Source of the DNA: Leptolyngbya sp. Prado105 | Lineage (GTDB): Bacteria; Cyanobacteriota; Cyanobacteriia; Leptolyngbyales; Leptolyngbyaceae | Assembly: GCA_025454375.1 (NCBI GenBank) | Contig: JALOOO010000002.1 | Location: 1 to 64,000 of the forward strand | Length of the DNA stretch: 64,000 bases | Reading direction: 5' to 3' | Shown: positions 47,569-57,483 of the stretch, in pieces | How positions within the stretch are numbered: the stretch's first letter is position 1 | Layout: every line of letters begins with the position of its first letter | Program-made: the position numbers and the translations under genes | The notes under the pieces: model-generated | The model's database searches: none | Seen by the model: only the letters and a program-made list of their open reading frames with translations | Told to the model about the DNA's origin: nothing

Positions 47569-48402
47569 ATGAGCGCAACTCTATATATTGTGGGCACACC
47601 CCTCGGCAACCTGGAAGATATGACCTTTAGAGCCATCAAAACACTGCAAACAGTGGACTTGATTGCTGCCGAAGACACACGCCACACTGGCAAACTGCTG
47701 CAACACTTTCAAATCAAAACGCCACAGATTAGCTATCACGATCACAATCGCCATTCTCGAACAGCAGACCTGATCGATCGACTTCAACAAGGCAGTTCGA
47801 TCGCACTGGTCACGGATGCCGGAATGCCTGGAATTTCCGATCCCGGTTACGAACTCGTCAAAGCCTGTGCCGAATTAGGCATTCTTATAGTTCCAATTCC
47901 GGGCGCAACCGCCGCGATGACCGCTTTGAGTGCGTCAGGACTAAAGAGCGATCGATTCGTGTTTGAGGGCTTTTTGCCAGTGAAAGAATCTGAACGTCGA
48001 TCGCACCTCCAAACTTTGGCGACGAATGAGCGATCGCTGATTTTTTACGAAGCTCCTCATCGAATTCAAAAAACGCTGCAAGACATTGCCACTGTTTTAG
48101 GCGCAGATCGGCAGATTGTCTTGGCGCGTGAGTTAACCAAACTGCATGAAGAATTTTGGCGTGGCACACTCAAGGCTGCGATCGAGCATTACAGCACACG
48201 TGAACCGAAAGGAGAATTCACGCTAATTGTGTCGGGTGCAGAACCAAATGAAGTGCCTCTTACGGAGGATGTCTTAAAAGCTGAATTGCTTTCATTAATG
48301 CAACAAGGTGTTTCGCGATCGCAAGCCAGCCGACAACTGGCTGAACAAACCGCACTTCCCCGCCGACAACTCTATCAACTTGCCTTACAAATTGAGATAT
48401 GA
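47569..48402 (+). CDS. rsmI: 16S rRNA (cytidine(1402)-2'-O)-methyltransferase
   Basis: LYIVGTPLGNLEDMTFRAIKTLQTVDLIAAEDTRHTGKLL, SLIFYEAPHRIQKTL. Confidence 0.97.
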   Translation: MSATLYIVGTPLGNLEDMTFRAIKTLQTVDLIAAEDTRHTGKLLQHFQIKTPQISYHDHNRHSRTADLIDRLQQGSSIALVTDAGMPGISDPGYELVKACAELGILIVPIPGATAAMTALSASGLKSDRFVFEGFLPVKESERRSHLQTLATNERSLIFYEAPHRIQKTLQDIATVLGADRQIVLARELTKLHEEFWRGTLKAAIEHYSTREPKGEFTLIVSGAEPNEVPLTEDVLKAELLSLMQQGVSRSQASRQLAEQTALPRRQLYQLALQIEI

Positions 48403-48938
48403 ATGAATCCGACCTAGATGCTCTACTTGATGTCGCTTTCCAGCAATGTGACTCGCTGGGACATGCGTTAACTGAGGAGCAAAAATGGATTCTTCGCACG
48501 ACTTTGAGACAGGCGACTCGCACCAATCCACTTGAACAATTAAAGCCTGAGCAGCGGCAAGCTTTACTGCGATTTGTCCAAGACCATGCGGAATGGAAAA
48601 CTGTGATTTTGAATGATTGGTTTCAAAGTCGAGATTCGGGCAGTGTTCAATTTATTCGAGACGAGTACGGCATGGAGTGGCTAAATTCAATCACCGCAGA
48701 CGATTTAGCTGCTTACCGAGACTCAGAAGCAGTCCTGAAGATCGGCGATCGCATCGAAGTCTCCAATGCGCTGTGGGAATGGGTACAAGGTGATGACAAT
48801 GAATGGTTCTCCTGCACAGTGATCGGACTCAGCGAAGCAGAAAATCCTCAAGAAACAAGCTGTATGATCCGCTTTGACACTGGACAGGAGTATGAAATTC
48901 AAGGTCTATATGACTGGAATCGCCCCAACTGGCGTTGA
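48399..48938 (+). CDS. Hypothetical protein, ATGA overlap with rsmI
   Basis: 179 aa ORF beginning inside the rsmI stop; acidic C-terminus. Confidence 0.7.
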   Translation: MNESDLDALLDVAFQQCDSLGHALTEEQKWILRTTLRQATRTNPLEQLKPEQRQALLRFVQDHAEWKTVILNDWFQSRDSGSVQFIRDEYGMEWLNSITADDLAAYRDSEAVLKIGDRIEVSNALWEWVQGDDNEWFSCTVIGLSEAENPQETSCMIRFDTGQEYEIQGLYDWNRPNWR

Positions 48939-49016
48939 CTCCCTCAAGGGAGTTTGCATTGCTCGCGTTGGGCGCGTGAATCTGATGCGAGACAGAAACG
49001 CAGCTAGGGCATTGAA

Positions 49017-49895
49017 CTATTTCCGAGTACTGAGCGAAATCAGCAGAACTAATGCCCCTAAAACACAACCCATTCCAATCCATTCACTCAATTGTGGTCG
49101 CTCCCCAAGCTGCAACGCTGCAAATACAACTCCCAACACAGGCGTGAGCAACATTCCCAACCCCGACATTCCAGCAGATAACTGAGTCAGCACATACAGC
49201 CACAACAACATCGGAATCGCAGTCCCCGGCAAAATGTTATACAACAAAGCACCGATAAAAGCAGGTGTCCATTGAATCGGCTGCTGCGGGAGAAGCAGCG
49301 CGATCGCCATCAACGGTAAAGACCCAAAAAAAGTCTGCCAAGCTGTCAAAGATAATAGATTCATCTTAGTTTTGGCATTAATCTTCTTTGCCATAATCGA
49401 GCCGCAAGCCCAACTCAGCCCCGCTAACACTGCTAAAACTCCACTCAACAGCGAACCTTGCATCCGAAATGGATCAAGAATGATCAACAATCCAGAAAAA
49501 GCAATCGCGATCGCGATCCACTGCACTCCTTTCACCCGTTCTCCTAGAAAGTATCCCGCCAATAACACCGTCCAGAATGGCATTGTATAGACCAGAACTG
49601 AAGTTTTCCCAGCCCCACCACTGACCAATGCCCAAGATGCCAATCCATACACTCCAGCCGTCTGAAACACTCCCAACCAGAATGTCATGCCAACTTCTTT
49701 CGGCTTAAAAGGCTGTCTGAGGATCAACATTCCACCAAACAATGTCAGCCCGCCGCAGAGTGTTCGTAAGGCTGCGAAAGTGAAAGGCGACGAATACTGA
49801 ACTGCAATCTTCATCTGTGTCCAGTTATAGCCCCAGAGAACTGCGATCGCGAGCAGTGCCAAAATTGCCAACTTTGGAAAACGAGCTTGAGTCAT
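49017..49895 (-). CDS. EamA/DMT family transporter
   Basis: Ten-TM pattern; AVLWGYNWTQMKIAVQYSSPFTFAALRTLCGGL, LTPVLGVVFAALQLGERP. Confidence 0.92.
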   Translation of the reverse strand: MTQARFPKLAILALLAIAVLWGYNWTQMKIAVQYSSPFTFAALRTLCGGLTLFGGMLILRQPFKPKEVGMTFWLGVFQTAGVYGLASWALVSGGAGKTSVLVYTMPFWTVLLAGYFLGERVKGVQWIAIAIAFSGLLIILDPFRMQGSLLSGVLAVLAGLSWACGSIMAKKINAKTKMNLLSLTAWQTFFGSLPLMAIALLLPQQPIQWTPAFIGALLYNILPGTAIPMLLWLYVLTQLSAGMSGLGMLLTPVLGVVFAALQLGERPQLSEWIGMGCVLGALVLLISLSTRK

Positions 49896-49997
49896 TGTGA
49901 TTGATCAGAATTTCGGATCAACCTTAGTCCTAAAAATTAGCGCTGGCAATCTATCAAGGGCGTTACAAAGCTTAAAATAGAAAAAAAGCCTTGAACC

Positions 49998-50465
49998 ATG
50001 TCTAATTCAGTCAGCAACTCCTCACAATCGACCTGGAAAATTAAGCTGCTCTACGACAGTGAGTGTCCGCTCTGTATGCGAGAAGTGAATTTCTTGAGAA
50101 AGCGAGATCACGATCGAGGCTTAGTCGCCTTCGTAGACATTGCCGATGAGAACTATTCACCTGAAGCCAACGGCGGCATTGACTACGAAACTGCAATGGG
50201 TCGAATTCACGCGATTTTGCCAGATGGAACTGCGATTCAGAACGTCGAAGTCTTTCGTCGAGTGTATGAAGTGTTAGGCATGGGATGGGTCTATGCAATT
50301 ACCAAAATTCCCATGTTTGAATGGCTTGCCAATAAGCTGTATGAGATTTGGGCAGATTGGCGCTTACAACTGACGGGCAGACCGGATTTAGCAGCGATCG
50401 TCACTGAGCGACAAAAGCAATTAGACTGCTCAGATACAAAATGTTGCCGAGTTGAGAAGAGCTAA
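49998..50465 (+). CDS. DCC family thiol-disulfide oxidoreductase (DUF393)
   Basis: KLLYDSECPLCMREVNFLRKRD. Confidence 0.92.
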   Translation: MSNSVSNSSQSTWKIKLLYDSECPLCMREVNFLRKRDHDRGLVAFVDIADENYSPEANGGIDYETAMGRIHAILPDGTAIQNVEVFRRVYEVLGMGWVYAITKIPMFEWLANKLYEIWADWRLQLTGRPDLAAIVTERQKQLDCSDTKCCRVEKS

Positions 50466-50697
50466 ACGGATGAATCTTAAGAATCTCTAGTTGCTGCTTA
50501 TCAAGTGACTGGGGAACCCTTGCCTGAGCCGAATACCGTTTGTACTGCCGCTTGAGCGATGCGCGATGCGATCGCCAAACTGAAGCGGCTGAGTCAGTAG
50601 AGCAAATTTGCGGAGGTGAGTCGATCGTAAACGCTCAACCCTAAGTTCAAGAATTGCTCTAGGATAGACCTTTGTTTGCAGTGCGAGGACTTGAACG

Positions 50698-52062
50698 TTG
50701 AGCATCGAAGCACAAGCCTGGGAATTGTTAGAAAAATCGATTTTGACCTATCAGGGACGAGAAATTGGCACGATCGCCGCAAAAGATCCCGATGTCGTTG
50801 CATTGAACTACGACCAATGCTTCGTCCGAGATTTCATCTCATCTGCACTCCTGTTCCTGATGCGAGGCAGAACAGAGATTGTCCGCTATTTTCTCGAAGA
50901 AACCCTCAAACTTCAGCCCAAAACCACCCAGTTCGACTCCTCAAAACCCAGTCGGGGATTGATGCCTGCTAGTTTTAAAATCATTGCCTACGAAGGGGGT
51001 GAATACCTCAAAGCAGACTTTGGGGATCATGCGATCGGGCGAGTCGCCCCAGCAGATTCTGGACTGTGGTGGATTATCTTGCTGAGAGCTTACACGATCG
51101 CGACAAACGACTTCAGCTTGGCACATCGACCCGACTTTCAAGAAGGCATTCGCTTCATCCTCGAACTCTGCCTCGTCACTCGCTTCGATATGTATCCCAT
51201 GGTGCTGGTTCCCGATGGAGCCAGCATGATCGATCGTCGCATGGGCATGTATGGTCATCCGCTTGATATTCAGTCCCTGTTCTATGGCGCACTCAGAGCC
51301 AGCTTAGAACTGCTCGTTGAAGATGATGACAACCAGAAAATGATTCAAGGGATTCATAGCCGCCTCATTCCTCTCAGACGGCAACTGAGAGAGAATTATT
51401 GGCTCGATCCAGAGCGCTTGAATGTGATTTACCGCTACCGGGTCGAAGAATACGGCGAAGAGGCTTTGAATCAGTTCAACATCTATTCTGATTCGATTCC
51501 CTTCTACCGACTGGCAAAATGGCTGCCTGAAGCAGGCGGATACATGGCAGGTAATTTAGGTCCGTCTCAAATGGATGTCCGCTTCTTCACCCTAGGGAAC
51601 TTAATGTCGATCGTGTCGGCTCTTGCCACAGAACGACAATCCCATAAGATTTTGAACCTGATCGAACTGCGCTGGACTGATTTAGTCGGACAGATGCCGA
51701 TGAAGCTCTGCTACCCCGCACTCGAAGATGCTGAATGGCGAATTGTTACCGGAGCCGACCCCAAGAATCGTCCCTGGTCATACCACAATGGCGGAAGCTG
51801 GCCTGTCTTGCTGTGGATGCTGACTGCTGCTGCGAAAAAGCTGAATCGTGGAGAACTTGCCCACCATGCGATCGCAGTTGCCGAACGTCGTCTCGCTGAA
51901 GATCAGTTTCCTGAATACTACGATGGTCCTGATGGTCGATTGATCGGCAAAGAAGCTCGTCGCTATCAAACTTGGACGATCGCAGGTTATCTGCTGGCAA
52001 AAGAACTACTCGCCCATCCCGAACACCTCCAGTTGATCAGCTTCGACTGGGAGCCAAAATGA
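50698..52062 (+). CDS. Alkaline/neutral invertase, glycoside hydrolase family 100
   Basis: [72 protein letters not shown]. Confidence 0.95.
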   Translation: MSIEAQAWELLEKSILTYQGREIGTIAAKDPDVVALNYDQCFVRDFISSALLFLMRGRTEIVRYFLEETLKLQPKTTQFDSSKPSRGLMPASFKIIAYEGGEYLKADFGDHAIGRVAPADSGLWWIILLRAYTIATNDFSLAHRPDFQEGIRFILELCLVTRFDMYPMVLVPDGASMIDRRMGMYGHPLDIQSLFYGALRASLELLVEDDDNQKMIQGIHSRLIPLRRQLRENYWLDPERLNVIYRYRVEEYGEEALNQFNIYSDSIPFYRLAKWLPEAGGYMAGNLGPSQMDVRFFTLGNLMSIVSALATERQSHKILNLIELRWTDLVGQMPMKLCYPALEDAEWRIVTGADPKNRPWSYHNGGSWPVLLWMLTAAAKKLNRGELAHHAIAVAERRLAEDQFPEYYDGPDGRLIGKEARRYQTWTIAGYLLAKELLAHPEHLQLISFDWEPK

Positions 52063-52082
52063 TCACAGTTCGGATCGGCTGA

Positions 52083-52141
52083 AACACTTGCCGCTGGACT
52101 TACAGGCAAATTTTATCAAGTCGGCGGCAAGTGTTGTTTTT
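52083..52141 (+). terminator. Rho-independent terminator downstream of the GH100 gene
   Basis: AACACTTGCCGC (52083-52094) / GCGGCAAGTGTT (52124-52135), then GTTTTT. Confidence 0.85.
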
Positions 52142-52318
52142 ACAGTCAAAAATGGTTGAAAGACATAGAGATCGGGCATTGTACCCTCTGATAGTTCACG
52201 AACATTGCAGACTTTTAGCTTGAAATTGCTAAATTAAACATACAAAATTGCAAAAATAGTGTGCTACTTGATCCAACTAGGACTACAATCAAAAACATTT
52301 ACTAGTGAGGTTTTCACA

Positions 52319-52969
52319 ATGCCCTACGCAATTCTCGACAACTCTGTTCGGAGCAATCTCGAACAAGAGCGCGATCGTTTGAAAAAAGATAGAGCTTCCA
52401 TCATTGAAGCGGCTGTTTCTTCTGCCACTTCCGAAATTGACAAAACCTTGCAGCATATCAATGAGTTGCTTGGCGGTGCGGTTTCATCCAATGGCTCTGC
52501 TGCTGCTGTAGAAGCTGCTGCCCCTGCTAAGAAGCCTCGTGGCAAAGGTAAAGCGCCTGCTGCTGCGCCTGCGCCTGCACCTGCACCTGCTGCCAAAGCT
52601 GCGACCAAGGCTCCTGCCGCTAAAGCTGCAAAATCTCCTGCTGCCAAAGCCACAAAATCTCCTGCTGCCAAAGCTAAAAAAGAAGACAAGCCGAAACGCA
52701 ATGTGAAGCCTTCTGTTCCGTTTGATGCAACACTCAAACGCGACTTTAAGGGAATGACTCAAGCTGAAGCAGTGCTGAAAGTGCTAAGTGATTCGCCCAA
52801 AGAAACCTTCACCACAGACGAAATGATCCAAGTCCTCTACGGATCGCTCGAAAGTGAAAAGATGCCCGAAGCTCGCAAGCGGGTTGCTCTAACGATGGCA
52901 CATGGCATGAGAAAGGGAACCTATGAGAAGGTCGGTGACAATCCTAGCCGATTCAAAATCTCAGGGTAG
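52319..52969 (+). CDS. Ala/Lys/Pro-rich (histone H1-like linker) protein with C-terminal globular domain
   Basis: MPYAILDNSVRSNLEQERDRLKKDR...APAAKAAKSPAAKATKSPAAKAKKEDKPKRN... followed by LKRDFKGMTQAEAVLKVLSDSPKETFTTDEMIQVLYGSLESEKMPEARKRVALTMAHGMRKGTYEKVGDNPSRFKI. Start MPYAIL at 52319. Confidence 0.82.
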   Translation: MPYAILDNSVRSNLEQERDRLKKDRASIIEAAVSSATSEIDKTLQHINELLGGAVSSNGSAAAVEAAAPAKKPRGKGKAPAAAPAPAPAPAAKAATKAPAAKAAKSPAAKATKSPAAKAKKEDKPKRNVKPSVPFDATLKRDFKGMTQAEAVLKVLSDSPKETFTTDEMIQVLYGSLESEKMPEARKRVALTMAHGMRKGTYEKVGDNPSRFKISG

Positions 52970-53114
52970 TCCGATGGGATTAAATCAACTCTGGTTTAGT
53001 CCTGCTCAAGCTCTTTCCTGATTGCAATCAGGAAATTGTAATGATGACAACAGCGCGGGGGTGTTCGGAGCATCCTCTAAACAGGTGGTTGACTCGAATG
53101 CAAAAAATCAATGA

Positions 53115-53146
53115 GGCGAAGCTGACCTTGAGTTTTCAGCTTCGCC
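53115..53146 (+). terminator. Hairpin, possible transcription end of the upstream gene
   Basis: GGCGAAGCTGA (53115-53125) / TCAGCTTCGCC (53136-53146); no strong T-run. Confidence 0.45.
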
Positions 53147-53157
53147 AATTTGGGATC

Positions 53158-53204
53158 AAAAAAGCCCGGATTCGGCTGATGGTTCAACTCAAACAAACCG
53201 GGCT
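53158..53204 (-). terminator. Candidate minus-strand terminator for the DUF427 gene
   Basis: AGCCCGG (53163-53169) / CCGGGCT (53198-53204); minus-strand reading ends in TTTTTT. Confidence 0.6.
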
Positions 53205-53230
53205 GTGCTTAATTTATTGAGCAGCACTGA

Positions 53231-53515
53231 TCAGGCTTCAACTTTCACGCCTTTCCAAAAGGCAATGTAGCCTGTGATGTTTTTGGCTGCATCTTTAGGG
53301 GTTGGGTAGTACCAAGCCGCATCTTTGTTTGTTTGTCCCTCTACGACGATGCTGTAATAGCTGGCAACTCCTTTCCAACCGCAGGTGGTATGAGTGCTGC
53401 TGTCCTGAAAATATTCTGAATGAATCGAATCGGGTGGAAAATAGTGATTTCCCTCGACCACTTCTGTCTGGTTACTTTCCGCTAAAACGGCTCCATTCCA
53501 AACGGCTTTCGGCAT
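53231..53515 (-). CDS. DUF427 domain protein
   Basis: MPKAVWNGAVLAESNQTEVVEGNHYFPPDSI...CGWKGVASYYSIVVEGQTNKDAAWYYPTPKDAAKNITGYIAFWKGVKVE. Confidence 0.95.
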   Translation of the reverse strand: MPKAVWNGAVLAESNQTEVVEGNHYFPPDSIHSEYFQDSSTHTTCGWKGVASYYSIVVEGQTNKDAAWYYPTPKDAAKNITGYIAFWKGVKVEA

Positions 53516-53553
53516 TTTTTCTTTCTAAACGCAACCTTCAAAGCCTAACATTT

Positions 53554-53715
53554 CTACTCCCCTTGCGGAACGTAACAAGCTCGATCGCTGAAGCGAAAGA
53601 CTTCTGAAGGCGCACAGGTTGGATCTTGAGACTCAGAAGCAGTCGAGGTGTAATGCAGTGTGACTGCACCGATTGTCAGTAGGAGTGTGACAATTCCAGA
53701 AATTGTAGAAGTCAT
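53554..53715 (-). CDS. Small secreted/TM protein, 53 aa (not in ORF track)
   Basis: MTSTISGIVTLLLTIGAVTLHYTSTASESQDPTCAPSEVFRFSDRACYVPQGE; 38 bp upstream of the DUF427 start. Confidence 0.4.
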   Translation of the reverse strand: MTSTISGIVTLLLTIGAVTLHYTSTASESQDPTCAPSEVFRFSDRACYVPQGE

Positions 53716-53976
53716 GGAGCCAAGGGAACGCAGGTGTACTGTCTTCTATTGGACAAGAATTTCCCAAAAAATACGGAGAAAAGCGCGATTCGTTTATAAA
53801 GTCTTTACAGATTTTCGGTGATTAGCCTAGAGAACCTTTAAGGTTTTTCAGACAATTTCTGAACAATCACACCGAATCTCAGACAAAATGAATTCTGTCT
53901 GCCCTCAGTGGTTGAATACAGCGACTGAGGAATACTGTGTTAAGTAATCCCGCTTTCTTCAACAGGAGTCCCCTCT

Positions 53977-55860
53977 ATGAGTCTCGCGTATCCCTCCCAT
54001 CCGCTCTATTCCACAGTGCGATCGTTGCCAGAGGTATGGTCGATCGCAGCAAAGCAGTTTGCAAATGTTCTCGCGGTACATGACCCCCATAGCAGCCCTG
54101 AAGTCAAATTGACCTATGCAGAACTCTACGACCAGATGCAGACCTTTGCAGCAGGGATTCAAGCCTTAGAGTTTCGAGTTGAGGAAGAGGAGAGCGTGCC
54201 GCCTCGGATTGCGTTGTTTTCTGATAACTGTCCAAGATGGTTGGTTGCGGATCAAGGAATTATGCGATCGGGTGCGGTTGATGTGGTTCGAGGAGCGCAG
54301 GCTGATCCGCTAGAGTTACGGTACATTTTGGAGCATAGTGGGTCGGTTGGAGTCGTCCTGCAAGATGCGGAACTCCTGAAAAAGTTAAGAGGCATTCTTT
54401 CAGAAGTGCCGATTCAGTTTGTGATTTTGCTTTCAGATGAAGCCGTAACTTCAGACACCTACAAAGTCATGACTTTTTCGGAACTGATGGAACTCGGTCG
54501 ATCGCATTCCCTTCAACCTGTGCAGCAAGACCGCAGTACGTTGGCGACATTGATGTATACCTCTGGCACATCAGGAATGCCAAAAGGCGTGATGCTCAGC
54601 CATGGAAATTTAATCTATGAAATCAATGGTGCTTATGCGGTCGCCCAACCGCAAGCTGGAGAAAGAGTGTTGAGCATTCTGCCGATTTGGCATTCTTATG
54701 AGCGATCGTTTGAGTACTTTATTTTCTCTAACGGCTGCACTCAGATTTATACAAACATTCGCTTTGTGAAAAAGGACTTAAAAGACTTCCAGCCGCACTA
54801 TATGGTTGGGGTTCCGCGTTTGTGGGAGTCCATTTATGAGGGGATTCAGAAACAATTTCGCGATCAGCCTGCGAAAAAGCAAAAATTGGTCAAATTCTTT
54901 CTAGAACAAAGCCAGAAATACATTCTGGCGCAACGGACTGCGAAGAATTTGAACTTAGACAACCTGAACCCGTCAGCCACTGAAAAGCTAACAGCGCGTG
55001 TGAAAGCAGCCTTGAGATTTCCGCTGCATCAGTTGGGCGATCGCTTAGTCTATCAAAAGGTAAGAGCGGGCACAGGCGGCACGTTGAAGTTTGTCGTCAG
55101 TGGTGGCGGCTCGATCGCGGATCACTTAGAAGACTTTTTCGAGATTGTTGGGATTAACATTCTCGGCGGGTATGGACTGACCGAAACCTCTCCGATCACT
55201 CATGCGCGTCGTCCCTGGCGCAATGTTCGCGGAGCAGATGGCGAGCCTTTACCCACGACTGAAACGCGAATTGTTGATCCAGAGACGCGCAAAGATTTAC
55301 CCGTTGGGCAGAGAGGGTTAATTTTGCTCCGAGGACATCAGATTATGCAGGGCTATTTCAAGAATCCTGAAGCCACAGCAAAAGCGATCGACTCAGAGGG
55401 CTGGTTTGACACAGGCGATCTGGGAATGCTAACGCCTCATGAGGATTTGATCATTACGGGACGCGCAAAAGATACGATCGTGCTAACCAATGGCGAGAAC
55501 ATCGAGCCACAGCCGATCGAGGATGCCTGTCTGCGCAGTCCTTATATTGACCAGATCATGCTGGTTGGACAGGATCAGAAAGTCCTGGGTGCGCTCGTGG
55601 TTCCAAACATGGAAGCGTTAGAACAGTGGGGAAGTAACGATCTCAGCAGTTCATCGGTGCAGGATTTATTCCGAGGGGAACTGGCGAAACTGGTGAAAGA
55701 GCGTCCGGGATATCGTCCAGACGATCGTATTGGAACGTTCAGACTGTTGAGTGAGCCGTTCTCAATGGAGAATGGATTATTGACGCAGACGTTGAAAATT
55801 CGTCGCAATGTTGTGATGGAGCGTTACCAAGGTATGATTGACGAGATGTTTTCGCAGTAA
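53977..55860 (+). CDS. AMP-binding long-chain fatty acid CoA/ACP ligase
   Basis: LMYTSGTSGMPKGVMLSHGN, GGYGLTETSPITHARRP, GWFDTGDLGMLTPHEDLIITGRAKDTIVLTNGENIEP. Confidence 0.95.
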   Translation: MSLAYPSHPLYSTVRSLPEVWSIAAKQFANVLAVHDPHSSPEVKLTYAELYDQMQTFAAGIQALEFRVEEEESVPPRIALFSDNCPRWLVADQGIMRSGAVDVVRGAQADPLELRYILEHSGSVGVVLQDAELLKKLRGILSEVPIQFVILLSDEAVTSDTYKVMTFSELMELGRSHSLQPVQQDRSTLATLMYTSGTSGMPKGVMLSHGNLIYEINGAYAVAQPQAGERVLSILPIWHSYERSFEYFIFSNGCTQIYTNIRFVKKDLKDFQPHYMVGVPRLWESIYEGIQKQFRDQPAKKQKLVKFFLEQSQKYILAQRTAKNLNLDNLNPSATEKLTARVKAALRFPLHQLGDRLVYQKVRAGTGGTLKFVVSGGGSIADHLEDFFEIVGINILGGYGLTETSPITHARRPWRNVRGADGEPLPTTETRIVDPETRKDLPVGQRGLILLRGHQIMQGYFKNPEATAKAIDSEGWFDTGDLGMLTPHEDLIITGRAKDTIVLTNGENIEPQPIEDACLRSPYIDQIMLVGQDQKVLGALVVPNMEALEQWGSNDLSSSSVQDLFRGELAKLVKERPGYRPDDRIGTFRLLSEPFSMENGLLTQTLKIRRNVVMERYQGMIDEMFSQ

Positions 55861-55937
55861 TGTAAAATCATCGGGGCTAAACGATCTCAGAGCTTAAGTT
55901 TAGCCCGCTTTTACGTTCCCCCTCTCTAACTCACCGT

Positions 55938-56387
55938 ATGGAAATCTCTAAGTCTCATTTGCTCCTTCAGCGCAATGTTAATGTCAAAGCGATCGTCACT
56001 CCCCGCTGGAAGGAAGAGGCACAGCAAACGCTGCAAGCACAGTTGAATCAGACGGATACGCAGTTGCAGCAGCTTGAAATGCAGATGCAGCAAGTCTTAA
56101 CAGAAGTGCAGCGGCAGACGATCCAACCGGGAAGCCCTGAGGCGTTGCAGCAGAGTGAGAATATTCGGATGCAGTTTAATCAGCGCAAGAGTGAGCTACT
56201 AGAACAAAAGAATCAAAGCTTGCAGCAGCTTCAGCAGATCCAACTGTTGGAGTTAAATGAGGAGGTGCAGCAGGGTCAGATTGGCAGTGTGTTTCAGATT
56301 CAGCCCGGAGACAATTTGATTGAGATGATGAACGTTGAGATTCTCTTGCGCGATGGCGTGGTGGAAGAGATTCGCGGCATTATCTAG
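55938..56387 (+). CDS. YlqD family protein
   Basis: LLLQRNVNVKAIVTPRWKEEAQQTLQAQLNQTDTQLQQLEMQMQQ...IQPGDNLIEMMNVEILLRDGVVEEIR. Confidence 0.85.
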   Translation: MEISKSHLLLQRNVNVKAIVTPRWKEEAQQTLQAQLNQTDTQLQQLEMQMQQVLTEVQRQTIQPGSPEALQQSENIRMQFNQRKSELLEQKNQSLQQLQQIQLLELNEEVQQGQIGSVFQIQPGDNLIEMMNVEILLRDGVVEEIRGII

Positions 56388-56423
56388 ACTGAAGGATAAC
56401 GCGATCGTATTTTGGGAGGTCAG

Positions 56424-56996
56424 ATGACAGTCGTTGTGAAAAATGCTGGACAATGCACCATTTACTACGATCGCACCTGGACGCATTTTAAGCTGATGCA
56501 GCAAAGCTTAGAAGGGGTTTCGGGAGTGCGTCTGTCCTACTTTAAGGGTGAGATTGAGCTTTTTATGCCGGGACGAGAACACGAATTTTTCTCGCGGATC
56601 ATTGGTTTTTTGATCATGCTGTTTTGCGTCGATCGTGGAATTCGGTTCTTTCCAACAGGTTCAATGAGGCAAGAGAAAGAAGGCGAATGTGCGCTAGAAG
56701 CAGACGAGTCATATTGCATTGGCGATCGCAAAACGACTCCTGATTTATCGATCGCAATCATTTTTACCAGTGGCAGTGCGGCTAAGCTTGCTCAGTATCA
56801 AGTGTTAGAAGTGCCTGAAGTTTGGTTTTGGGAAGATGGGGTATTTTCGCTCTATTGCTTTGTGAATGGGAGGTATCAACAGATTTCCCGCAGTCAAATC
56901 TTTGAAAATTTGGACATCGATTTGTTGACTCGATGTGTGTTGATGGCAGCGACGAATGAACTTGACGCGATCGCAACTTTTCGACAAGGATTATAG
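56424..56996 (+). CDS. Uma2 family endonuclease-like protein (DUF820)
   Basis: GVRLSYFKGEIELFMPGREHEFFSRIIGFLI, DRKTTPDLSIAIIFTSGSAAKLAQYQVLEVPEVWFWEDGVFSLY. Confidence 0.9.
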   Translation: MTVVVKNAGQCTIYYDRTWTHFKLMQQSLEGVSGVRLSYFKGEIELFMPGREHEFFSRIIGFLIMLFCVDRGIRFFPTGSMRQEKEGECALEADESYCIGDRKTTPDLSIAIIFTSGSAAKLAQYQVLEVPEVWFWEDGVFSLYCFVNGRYQQISRSQIFENLDIDLLTRCVLMAATNELDAIATFRQGL

Positions 56997-57031
56997 TCCA
57001 GTATCTATCAACACTTCTTTGATACTGAACT

Positions 57032-57403
57032 ATGAAATGGATGACAATGGCTCTGCTGACGGGATTGCTAGGACTCTCGATCGTGCAAGCACCAGCATTT
57101 GCTCAAACTTCGACATTTGAAACGCGAGTGAGAGAAATTGAAGCGTTGAGTCGGGCGAAGAATTTGGCGCGGCAGGCAGCAGAGACGGTAAATGGAGGTT
57201 TAGCGCAATATCGAGCAGAACTTTCAATGCACGGATTCGCTGCAAAATCACCTTTTGTCGATCGAGGAGATCACTGGATTTTTACCTTTAAAGGAAATGT
57301 TCCGGGTGTAGCGGAGCCTTCGATCGAGAGCGAAATCCGAGTCGATAAAGCAGATTTTAAGACAACAGTGCTTTACAATGGCGCGATTCGGTCAGAACGT
57401 TAA
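57032..57403 (+). CDS. Secreted protein of unknown function
   Basis: MKWMTMALLTGLLGLSIVQAPAFAQ signal peptide; ARNLARQAAETVNGGL-like helical segment. Confidence 0.75.
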   Translation: MKWMTMALLTGLLGLSIVQAPAFAQTSTFETRVREIEALSRAKNLARQAAETVNGGLAQYRAELSMHGFAAKSPFVDRGDHWIFTFKGNVPGVAEPSIESEIRVDKADFKTTVLYNGAIRSER

Positions 57404-57483
57404 GATATTTCCGGTCGATTCTCCAATTGCCTTGGTAAATTGGAGAATAGTACAACCTCTCAACGCGATCGGGCACCTTTTCT

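Noticed and set aside
52324-52737. 137-aa Ala/Gly-rich minus-strand ORF
   Set aside because: Mirror translation of the Ala/Lys-rich repeat of the plus-strand gene; composition artefact.
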